This document shows, one piece after another, positions 25,957 through 38,600 of a stretch of 64,000 nucleotides of DNA (positions are counted from its first letter, which is position 1; every line of letters starts with the position of its first letter). Under the pieces are notes generated by a model, which was not told where the DNA came from, did no database searches, and saw only the letters and a list, made by a program, of their open reading frames with translations. Made by a program: the position numbers and the translations under genes. Origin of the DNA: Desmodesmus armatus (taxonomy: Eukaryota > Chlorophyta > Chlorophyceae > Sphaeropleales > Scenedesmaceae); NCBI GenBank assembly GCA_007449985.2, contig VIIQ02000047.1, forward strand, positions 461,479 to 525,478. The letters run 5' to 3'.

Positions 25957-27502
25957 CTAGCCCCTCGTCACAAACCACGTGGCAGGGTCCCTGCTGCTGT
26001 ACAACTCCCAGAAGTCATCAGCCACAGACTCTGGTGTGATGGTGGCGGACCCGTCCGGGTCTCCCCTTGTCCCCTTGACCTGCAGCGACAGATTGTGCAG
26101 GTGCAATGGTATTCAGGATACTGCTGCATCAAGCTAAAGCAGATGGAGTGCAAGCATCGCAGAGTAGGGCTTGAAGGCGCTGGTGCATGCAATGATGCAG
26201 GGTGCAGGGATTTGATGCTGCAAGCCTGGGCCAGGACCAAAACAGTAGTCGCTTGAAGCAGTGCTCGCCGAGGCTGTGCTAGTAACACTGGGGTCATCCT
26301 CATGAGTCCTTGCAAGGCCGATTGGCTTGCTGGCTAGTGCCAACATTGGGTTACTGTCCACAACTACTGTATTGTGCGGTACTGTACGATAACTGGGCTC
26401 ACCCCTCCCATGACAGTGACCTCAGCCACGTAGATCCCATCAGGCGCCAGGGCCTTGTGCATGATGTGCACGAGCTTGCGCTGTGCTGCCTTCGCCACCC
26501 CAAGGGTGACCATGCCCCAGCTGACTGCAGCAGCAGCCATGTCATCCCGCTCCAGGGCTAGGCCCCCTCCTGTCACCAACACAGCACCCTGCTGTGCCTT
26601 GAGGTCTTTGTACGCTGCTTGTACAGCTGCCACCAGCCCTGCAGCTCAGTGGAAGTTGCACATGAACACACACATTGCCAGTCCTGTAGTCAGGTAATCA
26701 CTTTACAGCGCCGAGTCCCCTTCCTCCACCTCAGCAAGGGTGCTGTGTATGTGGATGCTGTTGTGAAGGTGTGCGCACTTCAGCACGTGGCGGTGCAGAC
26801 ACGTCAACAGCTGCTAACCGGGGAGGATTGCCTGACACACGATCGTACCCGGCAGTGACTCAATCTCACACAGACAGCACTTGTTGAGCTGCGTGAAGCC
26901 ACAGGCGCATGTGCCTGCAAGCCTTGCTTGGCACTCAAACCAGTCACTGCTGCAGTGGTGTGTGGTTGCTGCTGCACACTGAGGCCTCACCTGTGACTGT
27001 GACATTGTAGGCACTCTGCAGCTGCTCAGGGGTTGCTGTCAGCAGCGGTGCTGGAGTGGAGAGGGGGTTCCAGAAGAGGACTGATACAGGCCCCAGGTCC
27101 TGGCGCACTGCTGCTATCGTGGCCTTGACTGCAGATGCATCTGTCAGGTCTGTAGGGTAGGCCTGGAACAGGGCACATCACATGTTGCACTGAAGGGGAA
27201 ATCCCATGCAGCAACCTCGGACACACTGCATCATATGATGCATGGTGGTCTGTCTACCTTAGCGCTGATCCCCACTTCCTTGAGCTCTGCATGTGGCGTG
27301 AACAAGGTCAGTCGTGACAGCACTTCAGGGGTTTTCACGCTTCTGCCTTGCACACTGTAGTACTCCTACCTGCTACAGCTGACTCCAGGCGAGCAGCAGT
27401 CCGGGCCAACAGGGCCAAGCTGAATCCCTCTTTTCCGAACCGTCTACTGAAGGACGCACTGATCCCAGGACCGTACCCTGCAACAACGCAAACCTTGGTC
27501 AT
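25957..27502 (-). CDS. Atypical short-chain dehydrogenase/reductase (SDR), complete
   Basis: Five exons join in phase to 230 aa: 27502-27370, 27286-27258, 27162-26991, 26638-26403 and 26079-25957. The protein starts MTKVCVVAGYGPGISASF, the glycine-rich dinucleotide-binding loop of SDRs, followed by RRFGKEGF and LLARTAARLE (first strand-helix units of the Rossmann fold). LTDASAVKATIAAVRQDLG and VSVLFWNP correspond to the usual D-loop and N-containing segments. GAVLVTGGGLALE is the strand carrying the catalytic Ser in classical members. At the YxxxK position the sequence reads LGVAKAAQRKL: the lysine is kept, but tyrosine is absent and no serine is seen in GGGLALE. An atypical SDR, possibly weakly active or non-catalytic, is therefore likely. 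The C-terminus ends ITPESVADDFWELYSSRD. There is no clear transit peptide at this ATG. Confidence 0.88.
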
Positions 27503-28425
27503 GATCGATTGTGATCAGTACTTGATGTGTTGATCGGTACAACGGCAGAGTCAGGCGATACGGAAAGCCAAATTACGTGCTGCACGAGTGACCATTCAGT
27601 TCAACCTGGGCATGGAGGTGCCCACCAGCAATCCCACTGGTGACAGGTCATGACCCGTGATCACTGTACAGGTCACTGTATAATGAACTGCACATACAGT
27701 TTGGCATACTGCTCACAACAATCCTTTTAATGGTGACACGGAAATCAGATGTTTCTGCAAGGCCTCACATATGGCTCAATGAGACACCGGCAGGCCACAC
27801 AAACACAGCCATTGCAACTGCATGACAACCGTGCAGACTGCAAGACAGACTGCAGCTGCACAGCTGCCATGGCATGCTGCAGTGTGACACAGTGCTGACA
27901 CACACCCTGAATATATTTATTTATATAAAACCAACAGACACTTCAACTTCATAATGACAGGTTGCAACTTCATCAACCGCCACACTGGTACTGCAGCCTC
28001 ATGCCCTGCCCCTGTGGCGATGTGTTCCACGATGACGGCGGCACCTGCGATCATGCAGCAAGCCCAGCATAAATGGTGCCTTGCCTTGTGACCGCGTCTC
28101 TTTCAATGGGTTTCTTTCAATCCTGCCGGTAGGCAGGAAGACATGCATGAACAGGAGTGCAATGTGTGAAAGGAGCCCTGCAACCTGACAAGCTTGCACT
28201 TGTGATGTGCCAACCTTGCAGATACTGCCACTGAACACTGCAGGCATAGTATGTCATTGCACCATGCTGCAGGCATGCATATGTGTCCTCTCACCGCCAG
28301 ACTACACCTACCTTTGGGACACTGCAATAGGTCTGTAGGATGCAGTGGATAACTGAATGAACACGATGCCAGTCGCTGCAGCGCACCAAGCGCTGTTCAC
28401 TGTCAAAAAAACTGTGCTTCCTGGT
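27503..28425. other. Intergenic region
   Basis: No supported gene. It holds the upstream region of the SDR gene and a short AT-rich tract at about 27908-27930 (TATATTTATTTATATAAAA), unusual for this GC-rich window and a possible promoter or 3'-end element. Confidence 0.4.
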
Positions 28426-28429
28426 GTCA

Positions 28430-28990
28430 ACTGCAGGCTGCTGCAGCATGCGCGGCTGGCACGTTGCAACGGCAGGCTGCTGAGGCCTGCGCAGCTGCAG
28501 GGTGCAACTGCAGGTTGCTGCAGCCGCCGCACTGGGCAGCTGGAAGGGTGCAACTGCGGCTGCGGCTACAGCCTGTGAAGCTGGCAGGGTGCAAGTGCAG
28601 GCGGCCACGGCCTGCGCAGCTGGCAGGGTGCAACGACAGGCTGCTGCTACCTGTGAAGCTGGCAGGGTGCTACTGCAGGTTGCTGCAGCCGCAGCAGTGC
28701 GCAGCTGCAGGGTACTACTGCAGGCGGCTGGGGCCCTTTGAAGCTGGAAGGGCGCAACGGCAGGGTGCAGGCTGCTCTAGCCTGCGCAGCTTGCAGGGTG
28801 CTGCTGCGGGCTGCTGCGGCCTGCGCAGCTGGCAGGGTGCAACTGCCGGCTGCTACAGCCTGTGAGGCTGGACGGGTGCAGCTGCGGGGTGCTGCGGCCT
28901 GTGAGGCTGGCCGGGCGCAACTGCAGGCTGCTACAGCCTGCGCAGCTGGCAAGGTGCAACTGCACGCTGCTGCGGCCTGCATAGCTGACA
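28430..28990. repeat. Minisatellite, about 11-12 units of roughly 48 bp
   Basis: A unit of the form GCAGCTGGCAGGGTGCAACTGCAGGCTGCTGCGGCCT recurs about every 45-54 bp with point changes. All frames are therefore open and Ala/Cys/Gln/Leu-rich on both strands, and the predicted proteins are repeat artefacts. It lies downstream of the coiled-coil gene ending at 29147. Confidence 0.85.
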
Positions 28991-29146
28991 CGAGCGCATT
29001 ACATGGCCATGCCCCTGCTGCCTATGTCCAGCAGCTTGCAAGACTGCCGCCTGTGCTGTCCCTGCTGCAGACAGGGCCACCGGAACCGCACCCAGCAGGC
29101 TGCTGCTACACTCTGCGCTGCCATTGCCAGCGCGCCATGCCCTGCT

Positions 29147-30459
29147 TCACGCGTCTGCAGTTGACCTGCTGTCTTTGGCTGCTGCTGCTGCTGCTGCTGC
29201 GGCTGCAGCAATGATGCTGGCTACGGCTGCTTCATTGGTGAAGGGCTGCAGCTCCCAGAGTGTGCTGAGCGTGCTGAGCTCCTCCTGCGTGGACTCTAGA
29301 CCGATGGTGCTGACGGCAGCCTCCTGTAGAACATACAATTGCATAGTGCAGGTTGGTGTGTGTACCTGCAAGGACCTGCGACAACCCTTATAGCATGCAG
29401 CAATATGTTGCCCATTCGGGTGTGATGGGGTGCTGAACATGTGCCATGCCTGGCCACTGCACCCCCAAACGCCAACCAACACCTTTTCTGCCTGCAGGTA
29501 TGCCGTTGTGCCGCGCGCACACAGCAGTCACTGTCCTGTTCATGAAACCATAACGCTGCTGCTGCTTTGAGGAGGACTACCTCAGGCTTCTGCTACTGCA
29601 TGCCTATGCAGTGGGCAGGGGGCTTTGCATGGGTTTCAGCTAGGAGCGGCTGTCAGTAGCACCTCATGCAGCAGTTCCTTACCATCCATTCTAGGTCTTG
29701 CTGCAGGCCTACTGTGACTGCTCCCATCAGCAAGGCCAACTCCTCCGGCTCCTGCTCCACAGGTGCTGCTGCCTGCATGCTTTGCCCTGCTGCCCCTGCT
29801 GCAGCGTCTGCAGGGTCTGATGCTGCTTGCTGCTCTGTGAACGTTAACTCGCTGGTTACAGGCGCCTTCAAGTCCAGATCTAATACGGTTTGTGACAGCA
29901 CAGCATCTTGGTACTGTCTGCAGGCTGCTGACATGCTGACAAGCAGCTGCTGCTGTGACTCCAGCGCTGCCCGCAGCGAGTTGATGGCAGTATGGAGCTG
30001 GCTGGCGGCATCTGAAGAGGTTTCTGTTGGGTTCTGCTGTTGCTGGATGTACTGCTCGAGACGGAAAGAGGGTGCCTGCAGCACAGGGTAGCAAGACATG
30101 TAAGGGAAGTCACAGACAAAACAGACAGAGCGGCATGCTGCTTGATCTGACCAGCAAGTGCAGAGGTGTGCAGGTAGCGACACGTACCAATTGCACGAGA
30201 CGTGTGTACACCTCTGCGGCCTCTTTTGAAGGCTTGCTGGCTTCAAGCCCTCCCAGGCAGCGCTGAAACGTAGCAACAGCAGCCAGGCCAGCTGCTGCCT
30301 TAGCATCCCACGCCTGCACCCAGCACACGCACAGACGTGTAGTTGTATAATCAATTATGCAACAAAGTGTGACGGTTGCAGGACTGCTAGGCACACCTGC
30401 AGCCCGTTGGCAAATTGCACCAGATCATCATTCAGCACTCCAGATCCACTCTGGTCCAT
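29147..30459 (-). CDS. Unknown coiled-coil/helical protein, complete (252 aa)
   Basis: Four exons join with every intron in phase 0: 30459-30397 (starts MDQSGSGVLNDDLVQFANGL), 30313-30188, 30075-29683 and 29323-29147 (stop). All acceptors end in CAG, and donors are GTGTGC, GTACGT and GTAAGG. The product is almost wholly helical by inspection. Exon 3 contains a heptad-like stretch (LHTAINSLRAALESQQQLLV) followed by an Ala/Gln/Glu-rich linker. The C-terminus has a run of about 11 alanines before KDSRSTADA. No catalytic motif, signal peptide or membrane span is seen. Size and composition suit a subunit of a coiled-coil assembly (cytoskeletal, tethering or kinetochore type), but I cannot assign a family. 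Gene structure is confident; function is unknown. Confidence 0.75.
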
Positions 30460-31136
30460 GTCTGCACGGCCGTACGTGTGCTGACCAGATATGAGCCCAC
30501 CACACCACGATCGACATATGTGAGCATCTGCGAAAGGATGCCACCTTGATGCCACCCATGCACATGCATGCACATGCTCATGACTCCATGTACATAAGAT
30601 CATGTACATAGTAGATAAATGAAAATTTGCTACTGATTCGGACAAAAACAGTCGTACTCAAACCACTCACGCCTGTGGGGACTCACGCCTGTGGGGACAC
30701 AGCTATGGCAAAGGCATGGTGGGCACAGCAGCAGCATGGTGGTGCCGCTGTTGAAGTACTTTCACTGGCAAATCGGACTGCTCGACTAGCAGCTAAGATT
30801 ATTATTTTGTCACAATTGATCAACACTTTTCCACACTGTTTGCTTGTGGCTGTAGCCGTTGTGCACGATGTACTTCTGTGTACGTGAGCTCACGTACTCG
30901 AGTAAACGCTATGTCTTGCAGACCATCTCAACAAACATTGATCTGGTCAAAGCTAAAAGGTTGACGTCAACTTTGAGCACGCAACTCTATCCAGCTCATC
31001 CCAGTTGCATCTGCTGCTCTCTGACCTGAGCTGTGCATCAGGCCCCCAGTAAACGCACCTTTGCACTGATCAAAGTAAAAAGTCTGTTCTTATCTACCAA
31101 CACCATTACCTGTGGGCCACGGTGCCCCTGGGCACC
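30460..31136. other. Divergent intergenic region
   Basis: It separates the minus-strand coiled-coil gene (start at 30459) from the plus-strand GT2-GH9 gene, so it probably holds two divergent promoters. It contains a short duplicated segment, CTCACGCCTGTGGGGA, at 30667-30699. No other element was recognised. Confidence 0.4.
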
Positions 31137-32608
31137 ATGAAGCAAGGGTCAAGGGCAGCAGCGGATGGGGAAGACCCAAGCACCAGTACAGCAGCAAGGG
31201 CCCCAGGCACGAGACAAGCAGCAGAAAGGGAGCCAGACTATCCAGTTCTACGTAACGTGGCCACAGGCAATCCAGCTATAGCAGCAGATGCATTCCTGGT
31301 GGATTCCCCAGGCCCGGGTAGCCCCCAAGTACTGGGCAGCTTTGCTTTTGAAGCACAGCATCCAAGGCCATCTACTGCTGACACATCCAACTTTGGGTGG
31401 GTATCTCGAGATGGCTTTGATCGAGACTTTCAAGCCAGCAGCAGCCGATGTAAGCTGAGACAAAGGCCTTCTGAGCAGCAAAACAGCAGCTCGATGGAAC
31501 AAGCTCGCCAACATACATCATGCCACAAACATTACCATCAGCCAAACCATCAACCTCGTTTGAAAGGCAGCCAGTCTCAGTAGCGGAGACTCTTCCTGTA
31601 GGCTTGCCATCCTGGGGCATATTCCTTGCACATGTATGTTTAGAAGAGTTGTGGCCATCTTAGTTTGAAGTACGCGTCTGCAGCATATCAAGCTCACACT
31701 TGCTTCTACTGCTGCTGCTGCCCATCAACAGGTTCCACAGCCCCCTAACCAGTCCCCACAAGCGCCGCCAGCAGCAGCGCTACAACAATGTGGCAACGCC
31801 CTCCACCATCAGCAGCAGCAGCGACGACGGCAGCGGAGCATTCAGCCGCATCAACGCCTATCCCCCAGTGGCGCCCACAACACGCGCCACACCGCAGGTG
31901 GGTCACACAACTTGACAGTATGATTGCTGCTTTAAGAGGGACATATGACCCGGTCATGTGCAGTGCTGTGAGGGCAGCACTTTGGCACAGTCTGCTGTAG
32001 ACTTCGGTGTTCAGAGGGGGGGAGGGGGTCAGCCGCATCAACACCTACCCCCGGTGGCGCCAACAACACGCGCCACACCACAGGTGTGTTGCACACAACG
32101 TTATTATCACGCAGCCTGGGGTACAGGGAGTAATGACTATGCTATTATTGCAGCACGTCGTCAAAAATGGGAGTCACTAGGCTGTGATGAAATTGCACCA
32201 ACTTGGTATTAGGCTAATACTCAGGTGGTGGTGCAATTTCATCACAGTACATTGACCGTGTCACAGTTTTTTTCTTCAGTGTGCACGGATGATCCGTGTC
32301 AATGTATACACGGATGCCCTCAGCAGCCCCTAAGTGCCAATGCCACTGGCCAGCACCGCAATTCAACAAGTCTCGGACGGTCCTCCTGCTGAGGAAAATG
32401 CCAATTTCTTGAGGCACAACAACCCAGACCAGCATGCAAACATCATCTGGATTTTGGTGCCGCAGCAGCTTATGAACAGCAGGCAGGATTGCGACAACAG
32501 CCGCTGCTGTCGGAGTGACATGCGCAGCGGGGCGTGAAATTTTGGACCACATGTTGACAGTTTGCTGTCAAGTCACCTGAACCATGGATGACATGATGTG
32601 TGGTGACC

Positions 32609-32662
<54 letters not shown>

Positions 32663-35600
32663 GCCGCTGCTGCTGCAGGGCTTTGATCAGATCATCAAGG
32701 GCAAGTACCTCAAAGGCCATGAGGCAGCACACAAGGCGACAATGAAGAAATACAACATCAGCAGTGATGGTGGCAAAGGCGGCGAGGTGATTAAAAAAGG
32801 AGGACTCCTTCGGCGATAACAAAGAATACATCAAGGAGGCGCCTGCGCAGTGGTGCCATGGAACTCCCCAGGAGCAGCTGCAGTATGCACAGCCCAACAA
32901 GCTGTGGTGCATGACGCCGCCCAGCCCCCCCCCCCCCCCCCGGGAGGGTGAGGATGCCGGGCTAGTGTCGTTATCATGATGAAGAATAATAATAAATGAT
33001 ATAAACATCTTTTATGTTTTATAATTATCATTAATCAGGGGTCTGGGCTGTGGTGCATGACGCCGGGCACTGCAGTGGACTGCAGTGACTGCAGCACCCC
33101 GGGGCCCGTGGCTTGATGCCAACTGACTAGACCTGCTGTGCGCTGGTCAACAAATTTACAAAAAAAATCCACCAACGTTTGGCCGTCTTGCAGGCACAGC
33201 CAGAACTGCGCTTTGCCCAGCCCAGCAAGAAGGCAAAGCCCCCAGAGGACTCGCAGCCTGTGACCTACCAGTGGAACTGCATTGGCATCCTGCTGTGCGG
33301 CTACTACATCGCAGCAGCGATATACTACTTCGTTATCCGGGCTACTCGCACACTCAACATCGGATACACCGGGTGAGCTGCAGCCCCTGTGAATGCACTG
33401 AACGGCATTTGTCGGCAGCCACTGCTCCGGCGCACGTGCAGCTGCGTATAGTGTATACAGTGACGAGCCTGTTCAGCGATTGGCAAGCTTTGCCGCCAGG
33501 CAGTAGTTCTCGAGTCCACCAGCTGTCCAGCGTCCCTGCAGGCAGCCTACTGCCAGCTGACACTGTCATGGCCGCCAGTGGTGTCACATTATGACATGCT
33601 ATGTCCCACTGCAGGTACGGCAACCTTGTGCTGGCTGTGGAGGTGATCTCCTCAACCGCCACCATCGGCTATGCCGTCCTGCTGATCAAGCAGTCAAAGC
33701 CCAGACCCAGCCTGGGGCTGCCAGTTGCAGACCCCAACGTACCGCTGCACCCAGATGACGTCATGTTCAACCTCAGGGTGCTGGTGCCCTGCTATAAGGA
33801 GAAGGTGAGGTTGGTGAGGGGTGGGGTGGGTGGTTTGGGGGGGGGTGACGGGGGGGGAGTGGGAAGGGGGGGGGAGGGTGGTTGGGCAGGAGAGCCTTAT
33901 GAAGTGGCTACTGTTGACTTCAACATTCAGCTCTCTGAAGATGACATCATGTTCAACGTTAGAGTGCTGGTACCCTGCTACAAGGAAAAGGTGAGGTCAC
34001 CCCGGGCAGCCTTGGCCACTGGTGTGACACATGTGCCGCGCAAAAATAAGGGGCAATGAGGAGGGGGGGGGGGTGAAAGCGGCCTTTGGGGGGTGGGTTG
34101 GAAAGAGGGTGTGGGAAGGAGTGTGTTGGTGGGTGTCTTACTAGCCGGTAGCAGACCCCAACGTACCGCTGCACCCTGATGACGTCATGTTCAACTTCAG
34201 GGTGCTGGTACCCTGCTATAAGGAGAAGGTGAGGTGTCAAGCTTGTGTGAAAGGAAGCCTGCAGCTGGGCGGGCGGAGCCGTCGGTTTAACCTCAACAGG
34301 TTTTCAGGTTTGGCTCGTTTGGAGAGGACCTGTGTGCGGCCATTTCACCAGGAGCAGCGTGCGGCGGTGCAGTGCTGCGCCATAGTGCTTGATTGAGGTT
34401 GAGAATCACTGACGGCCCGGTCCACGGTGGTTGCTGAGGGCATGTCATGCTGATGTGTATGTTTGGCGCGCACAATGCTGCTGCAGGTTGACATCTTGCG
34501 TGACACAGTGATGGGTGCCCTCAACGCTGCACTGCCCATCGGCACCAAGCGAACCATCTACCTCTGTGACGACCTGCCAGGTGCGCCCGGCGCATGCGTG
34601 TGACACAATTAAAACTAATTTAATTGGAAGCAGTGCTGCTGCAAGACAGCTTCAGTGCTTGATGGTAGTCACTTCTGGAAGCATCTAATCTTGCTTGACT
34701 GCAAGCGTGATCGCAACAGTGCAGGCGTTGGCAGTGTCAGCAGCTGCTTACCTTTTTCAACCACCCTTATAAGGACCCTAATCAGCTTCATTGTCAGCCT
34801 AGTTGTCTGCTGCAATCACATCTACACCTACTCTGCCTTCCCGCATTGCTGCTGCTGCTGCTGCCACCAGATCCTGAGAAGGAGGAGATGATGCGGCAAC
34901 TAAACCTGCAGTACGGCAACTGCGTCTACGTCACCCGCAAGCTGCGCAAACATGAAAAAGAGGCTAAGGAGAGGGCAGAAGCGGCAGAGGCAGCAGCAGC
35001 CGCAGCAGCACGAGCCAGCCTGTCAGGTGGGTGGCTGTCGCTTGAGGGGGCTCGGGGGGATTTGATCCAAGTGCCTTACAGGGCGTGAAGCCAATGGGAG
35101 GTAATCCTATGGCGTTACTGGGTCACCCAGTGGAGGGAGTCCCGGGCTTCGGAAGCATTATTATCATTAAATGCCACGACGTCACGTGTATCGTCATCCA
35201 CTCATATGGACAGCTTGAACCATCACGTCGCCAACAGTAGGTCCCTGTGGGTTCTGGTCAGCCTGTACGGATCAGCTCTTGAGGCAGCAGCCGCAGCAGC
35301 ACGGGCCAGTTAGTCAGGTATGCCGCATACGGCTGGTGTAACCAGGCGGCAGGGAGCCAGCGCTGAGGCTAGCCTCATGGTGGGGCAGCGTTATCTTAGA
35401 ATGCGGCTTTGTTTGACTGCACCCAAGCCCGCATCGTAATCACCACCCAATCTAGTGTGTAGGGAGCACAAAGTGCAGCAGCCATCCTCACCTTGTCCAG
35501 AAGCGTCAAGGTGTTGAGTGGACTGTGAATATGGTGATGTTTGCAGGGGGAGCAGCTGATGCGGAGCCCAACACGGTGAGCACTGCTTGGCAGGGCCTGA

Positions 35601-38600
35601 CATTGGCACATACTCAAAGGTGGCCTTGAACATTTTGGGCTACTGTATAGTCAAGGCAAACATTCAATGTCCCCCCCCCCCTCAGAGGCCCTGGAAAAAG
35701 CAACTGGTGTATGATTGTGCCAGTCATGTGCGCATACAGCAGCCGAGCAGTTGTCACTGGCAAGTTGCCAACCACTCTGTGACATGGAGGTATTCAACCC
35801 TGACGGCTTCCCTGCTGCTGTGCATTTGCAGGGCTGCTTCCCCTGGTGGGCTGACAAGGAGGAGATTGTCACCAAGAAGGCTCAGGGCAAGGAGATCAAC
35901 GGAAAGTCCAACAACCTCAACAACTGGTGAGTGCATTCATGCGAGGCCACCTGTCCCACAGGTGTGCGGCAGTCACTGCAGTACACCCACCCCAGCTTGG
36001 GTCAGCCCTAGTGCACAGCTCAGCTAGCCAAGCCAGAAGATGTTCATCAACACGGTGATCAGGGATCCAAGTCCAAAGATCTAGTAGGGTCAATGATGTG
36101 ACTGTCTTTGCGGGATTTGCATGCGGTGTTAGGGGTTAGGTGTGGGTTTTTGTGTCTCAGAACTGTGCCGGCTACTTTGTCTGTCTGCTGTACTGTTGCA
36201 GCTTGCGCAATGTGATATATGCTGACTATGTGGACACCTACAAGTCAAGGGCAGTGGGCAGCTCTGGAGCAGGTGAGCCTACCAACTTGAACACACTGTC
36301 TTACTGCCAGCAAATGCCATTTACTTGAGTCGATTTTGGCTGTGTAACTCATACCATGTCCATATCTTCTGCTTGATATGAGAAGTACCAGTGAGGTACT
36401 TCTCACATCAAGCAGCTGATATAAGCATGACATGTGTTACGCAGCCAAAATCGGGGGGCCAGTGTAGCATGCAGCACCAGGGCGCACTCAGTTGCGCTGG
36501 TTTGTGCGTCAACCAACGACGCTGTGTCAGAGAGCACTGGGCATGCCCTGGTGCTGCATACGCGCCAGCTGCGGTTGTACTCGGCCGTGGCCCCGCCTGT
36601 ATTCAATGCTGTATCGTTGATGCACCTCGTGCTTTCTGCACGATCAAACCATGCATGATCAAGGAATTGCCAATGGCGCTGCTGTGCAGTCACAACTTGA
36701 GTGTGTAGCAGCGTATCAAAGGAATGTCAGGCTGAAGCTCAGCATCGGATATATGCGCATGTGCTTTGCAGGCCCCTGATTCCCAAGAGTGAGGTGATGG
36801 TGGTGCTGGATGCTGACATGGTCGCTGAGCACGACTTCTTTGTCAGGTAGGAGCATCTGACTGGCTGTACGGTAGCCAGGCTAGTAGCTAGTTGCTATCC
36901 ATCAACCTAACAAGCTTGTCACAGCTGAAACTTTCAAAGGCTAGAGGCTAGTACTACCAAGAGGCTAGTAGCCTCTTTCAAGCCTGTCACTGCGGCAGTC
37001 ACAGTGCCTCTGGCAGTGACTGCAGCCAGCCGCTGGCTGGCATTTTGTTGTGATCCAGCAGACCATCAGGCCGAGAGTCCAACTTAGGTTGTGATACACT
37101 GGCTGTCAGGCTGCCAGACTGTCAGCACAGTAAGAAACTATGTGGCATTACAGCAACTCAGCAGTCAGTGGTGAGGTGGGGTGGAGTCTGTTGTGTCTTG
37201 ACACAGGGATATTACTAATCCGGGAGCTGCTTTATTGTTGTCTGTTGGTGCAGGATCCTGGAGGTCATGGCAGATGATGACATTGCACTGACACTCACGC
37301 CCCAGGCCTTCCACAACGTCAACGTAAGCAGGGGGCACTGGCAGCACCTGTCACGAGGGGTTTCGGCTGTCAAACACTGCCAGAGTTTTCCGTACTACGC
37401 TCGCTACCTGGCAAGGCCTTTGGCATATGGTATAGTCGCTGCGGGACTGATGTGTGGGGCACCACAGGTCGGGCCGCACTGGCCATATGCGCAATGCACA
37501 GTAAGCATATCATGACGGGCGTGGGCCACACGTGTCTTCAGCTTGGTGACCTCTCTCTGCCCTGTGTTTTGTTGCTTCTTGTTCGTGCAGCCCCAAACCG
37601 ACATCTTCAACAACCTCAACCTGTCCTTTTGGGAGTACATGCTGCCAGGCACTGATGCATACAGGTGAGAAAGCAAGGGGTGCTGCCGTTTGCACGCATG
37701 TGGTACCTCAATATCAAAGTTACACCTATAACTATGAAGCTCAAGAGTTCATGCCAGCCATTCACTGATATCACGGAGATGGCAGAACAAACTTTGGCAG
37801 AAACTTGTTCGTTCATACAGCGTCCAGTGCCATTGTTGGCCCAGTGATGTTGCAGCCGGCTGCACAGCCGGTGGCGCTGCCATAAGAGTGAGAGTGGGCT
37901 CAACCCTAAACCCTAAGCCCTTGACCTAAACCCTAAATACAATGAGTTATGTGTGTATGTCCCATGTGCAGGTATGTTGCCTGTACCGGCACCAACTTCT
38001 GCCTGCGTGTGCACCCCCTGGCTGAGTGTGGCTGGTTCCCTGACTACTCCATCACTGAGGACTACACACTGGTGAGTGGGGAAGAACGGCACACATAAGC
38101 TGGTGAAGAGCAGAGGCATTTCAAGGGTTAGAAGGGTCACTAGACGTACGTGCACGACTACGTTCAACATGTTGGCAACGGAGACCAAGGAAGGAAGGAT
38201 TCCTTCCAGGAACTGGAAGGAACTCAGCTTGTCTTGAGCAGAAGTTTGATTTTTCACATGTAGCGTACTGCCTGCTGACACACATTCGTAGATTGGATGC
38301 GGCTGACCGTTGGCATGTGTGCATTATGTGTCTGTAGGGAATGGAGCTGAAGGCAAAGGGGTTCAAGGTGAGCTGCTGCCAGCAGATCAAAGTTTGATCA
38401 GCAAAGGGGCTCAAGCTTGAGCTCAGTGCGTTGCCTCATCCCTTCATATGCTCCGAGAGCCTTCACGTTGGGCCAATGTGGCTGGGCCATGTCTGTCAGG
38501 TCAGCGTAGAACTTCTACGGTGTGACTGTGTGCTTATCATCCAGTGACATGTGTATACTGTTTGTGGGATCCTTGTCCTTCACCCCCCCTGTACTTCCTG

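Larger units (their letters stand above)
31137..32930 (+). other. Tentative N-terminal exons of the GT2-GH9 gene
   Basis: An ATG at 31137 in good context (CACCATGA) opens about 105 codons rich in Ser/Pro/Ala, ending at GTAAGC near 31453. A second block (about 31731-31894) encodes a Ser-rich stretch with SRINAYPPVAPTTRATPQ before a GTGGGT donor. A third starts after a CTG-repeat acceptor at about 32666 (GFDQIIKGKYLKGHEAAHKA). Phases between blocks 1 and 2 do not match. Block 3 is broken by one base in an AAAAAAGGAGG stretch near 32800; beyond it, DSFGDNKEYIKEAPAQW continues in another frame. This is probably a cytosolic disordered N-terminus. Confidence 0.4.

Noticed and set aside
28291..28991. 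Cys/Ala-rich metallothionein-like protein
   Set aside because: The cysteines come from a repeated TGC in the 48-bp minisatellite; spacing follows the DNA unit, and all frames are equally open.
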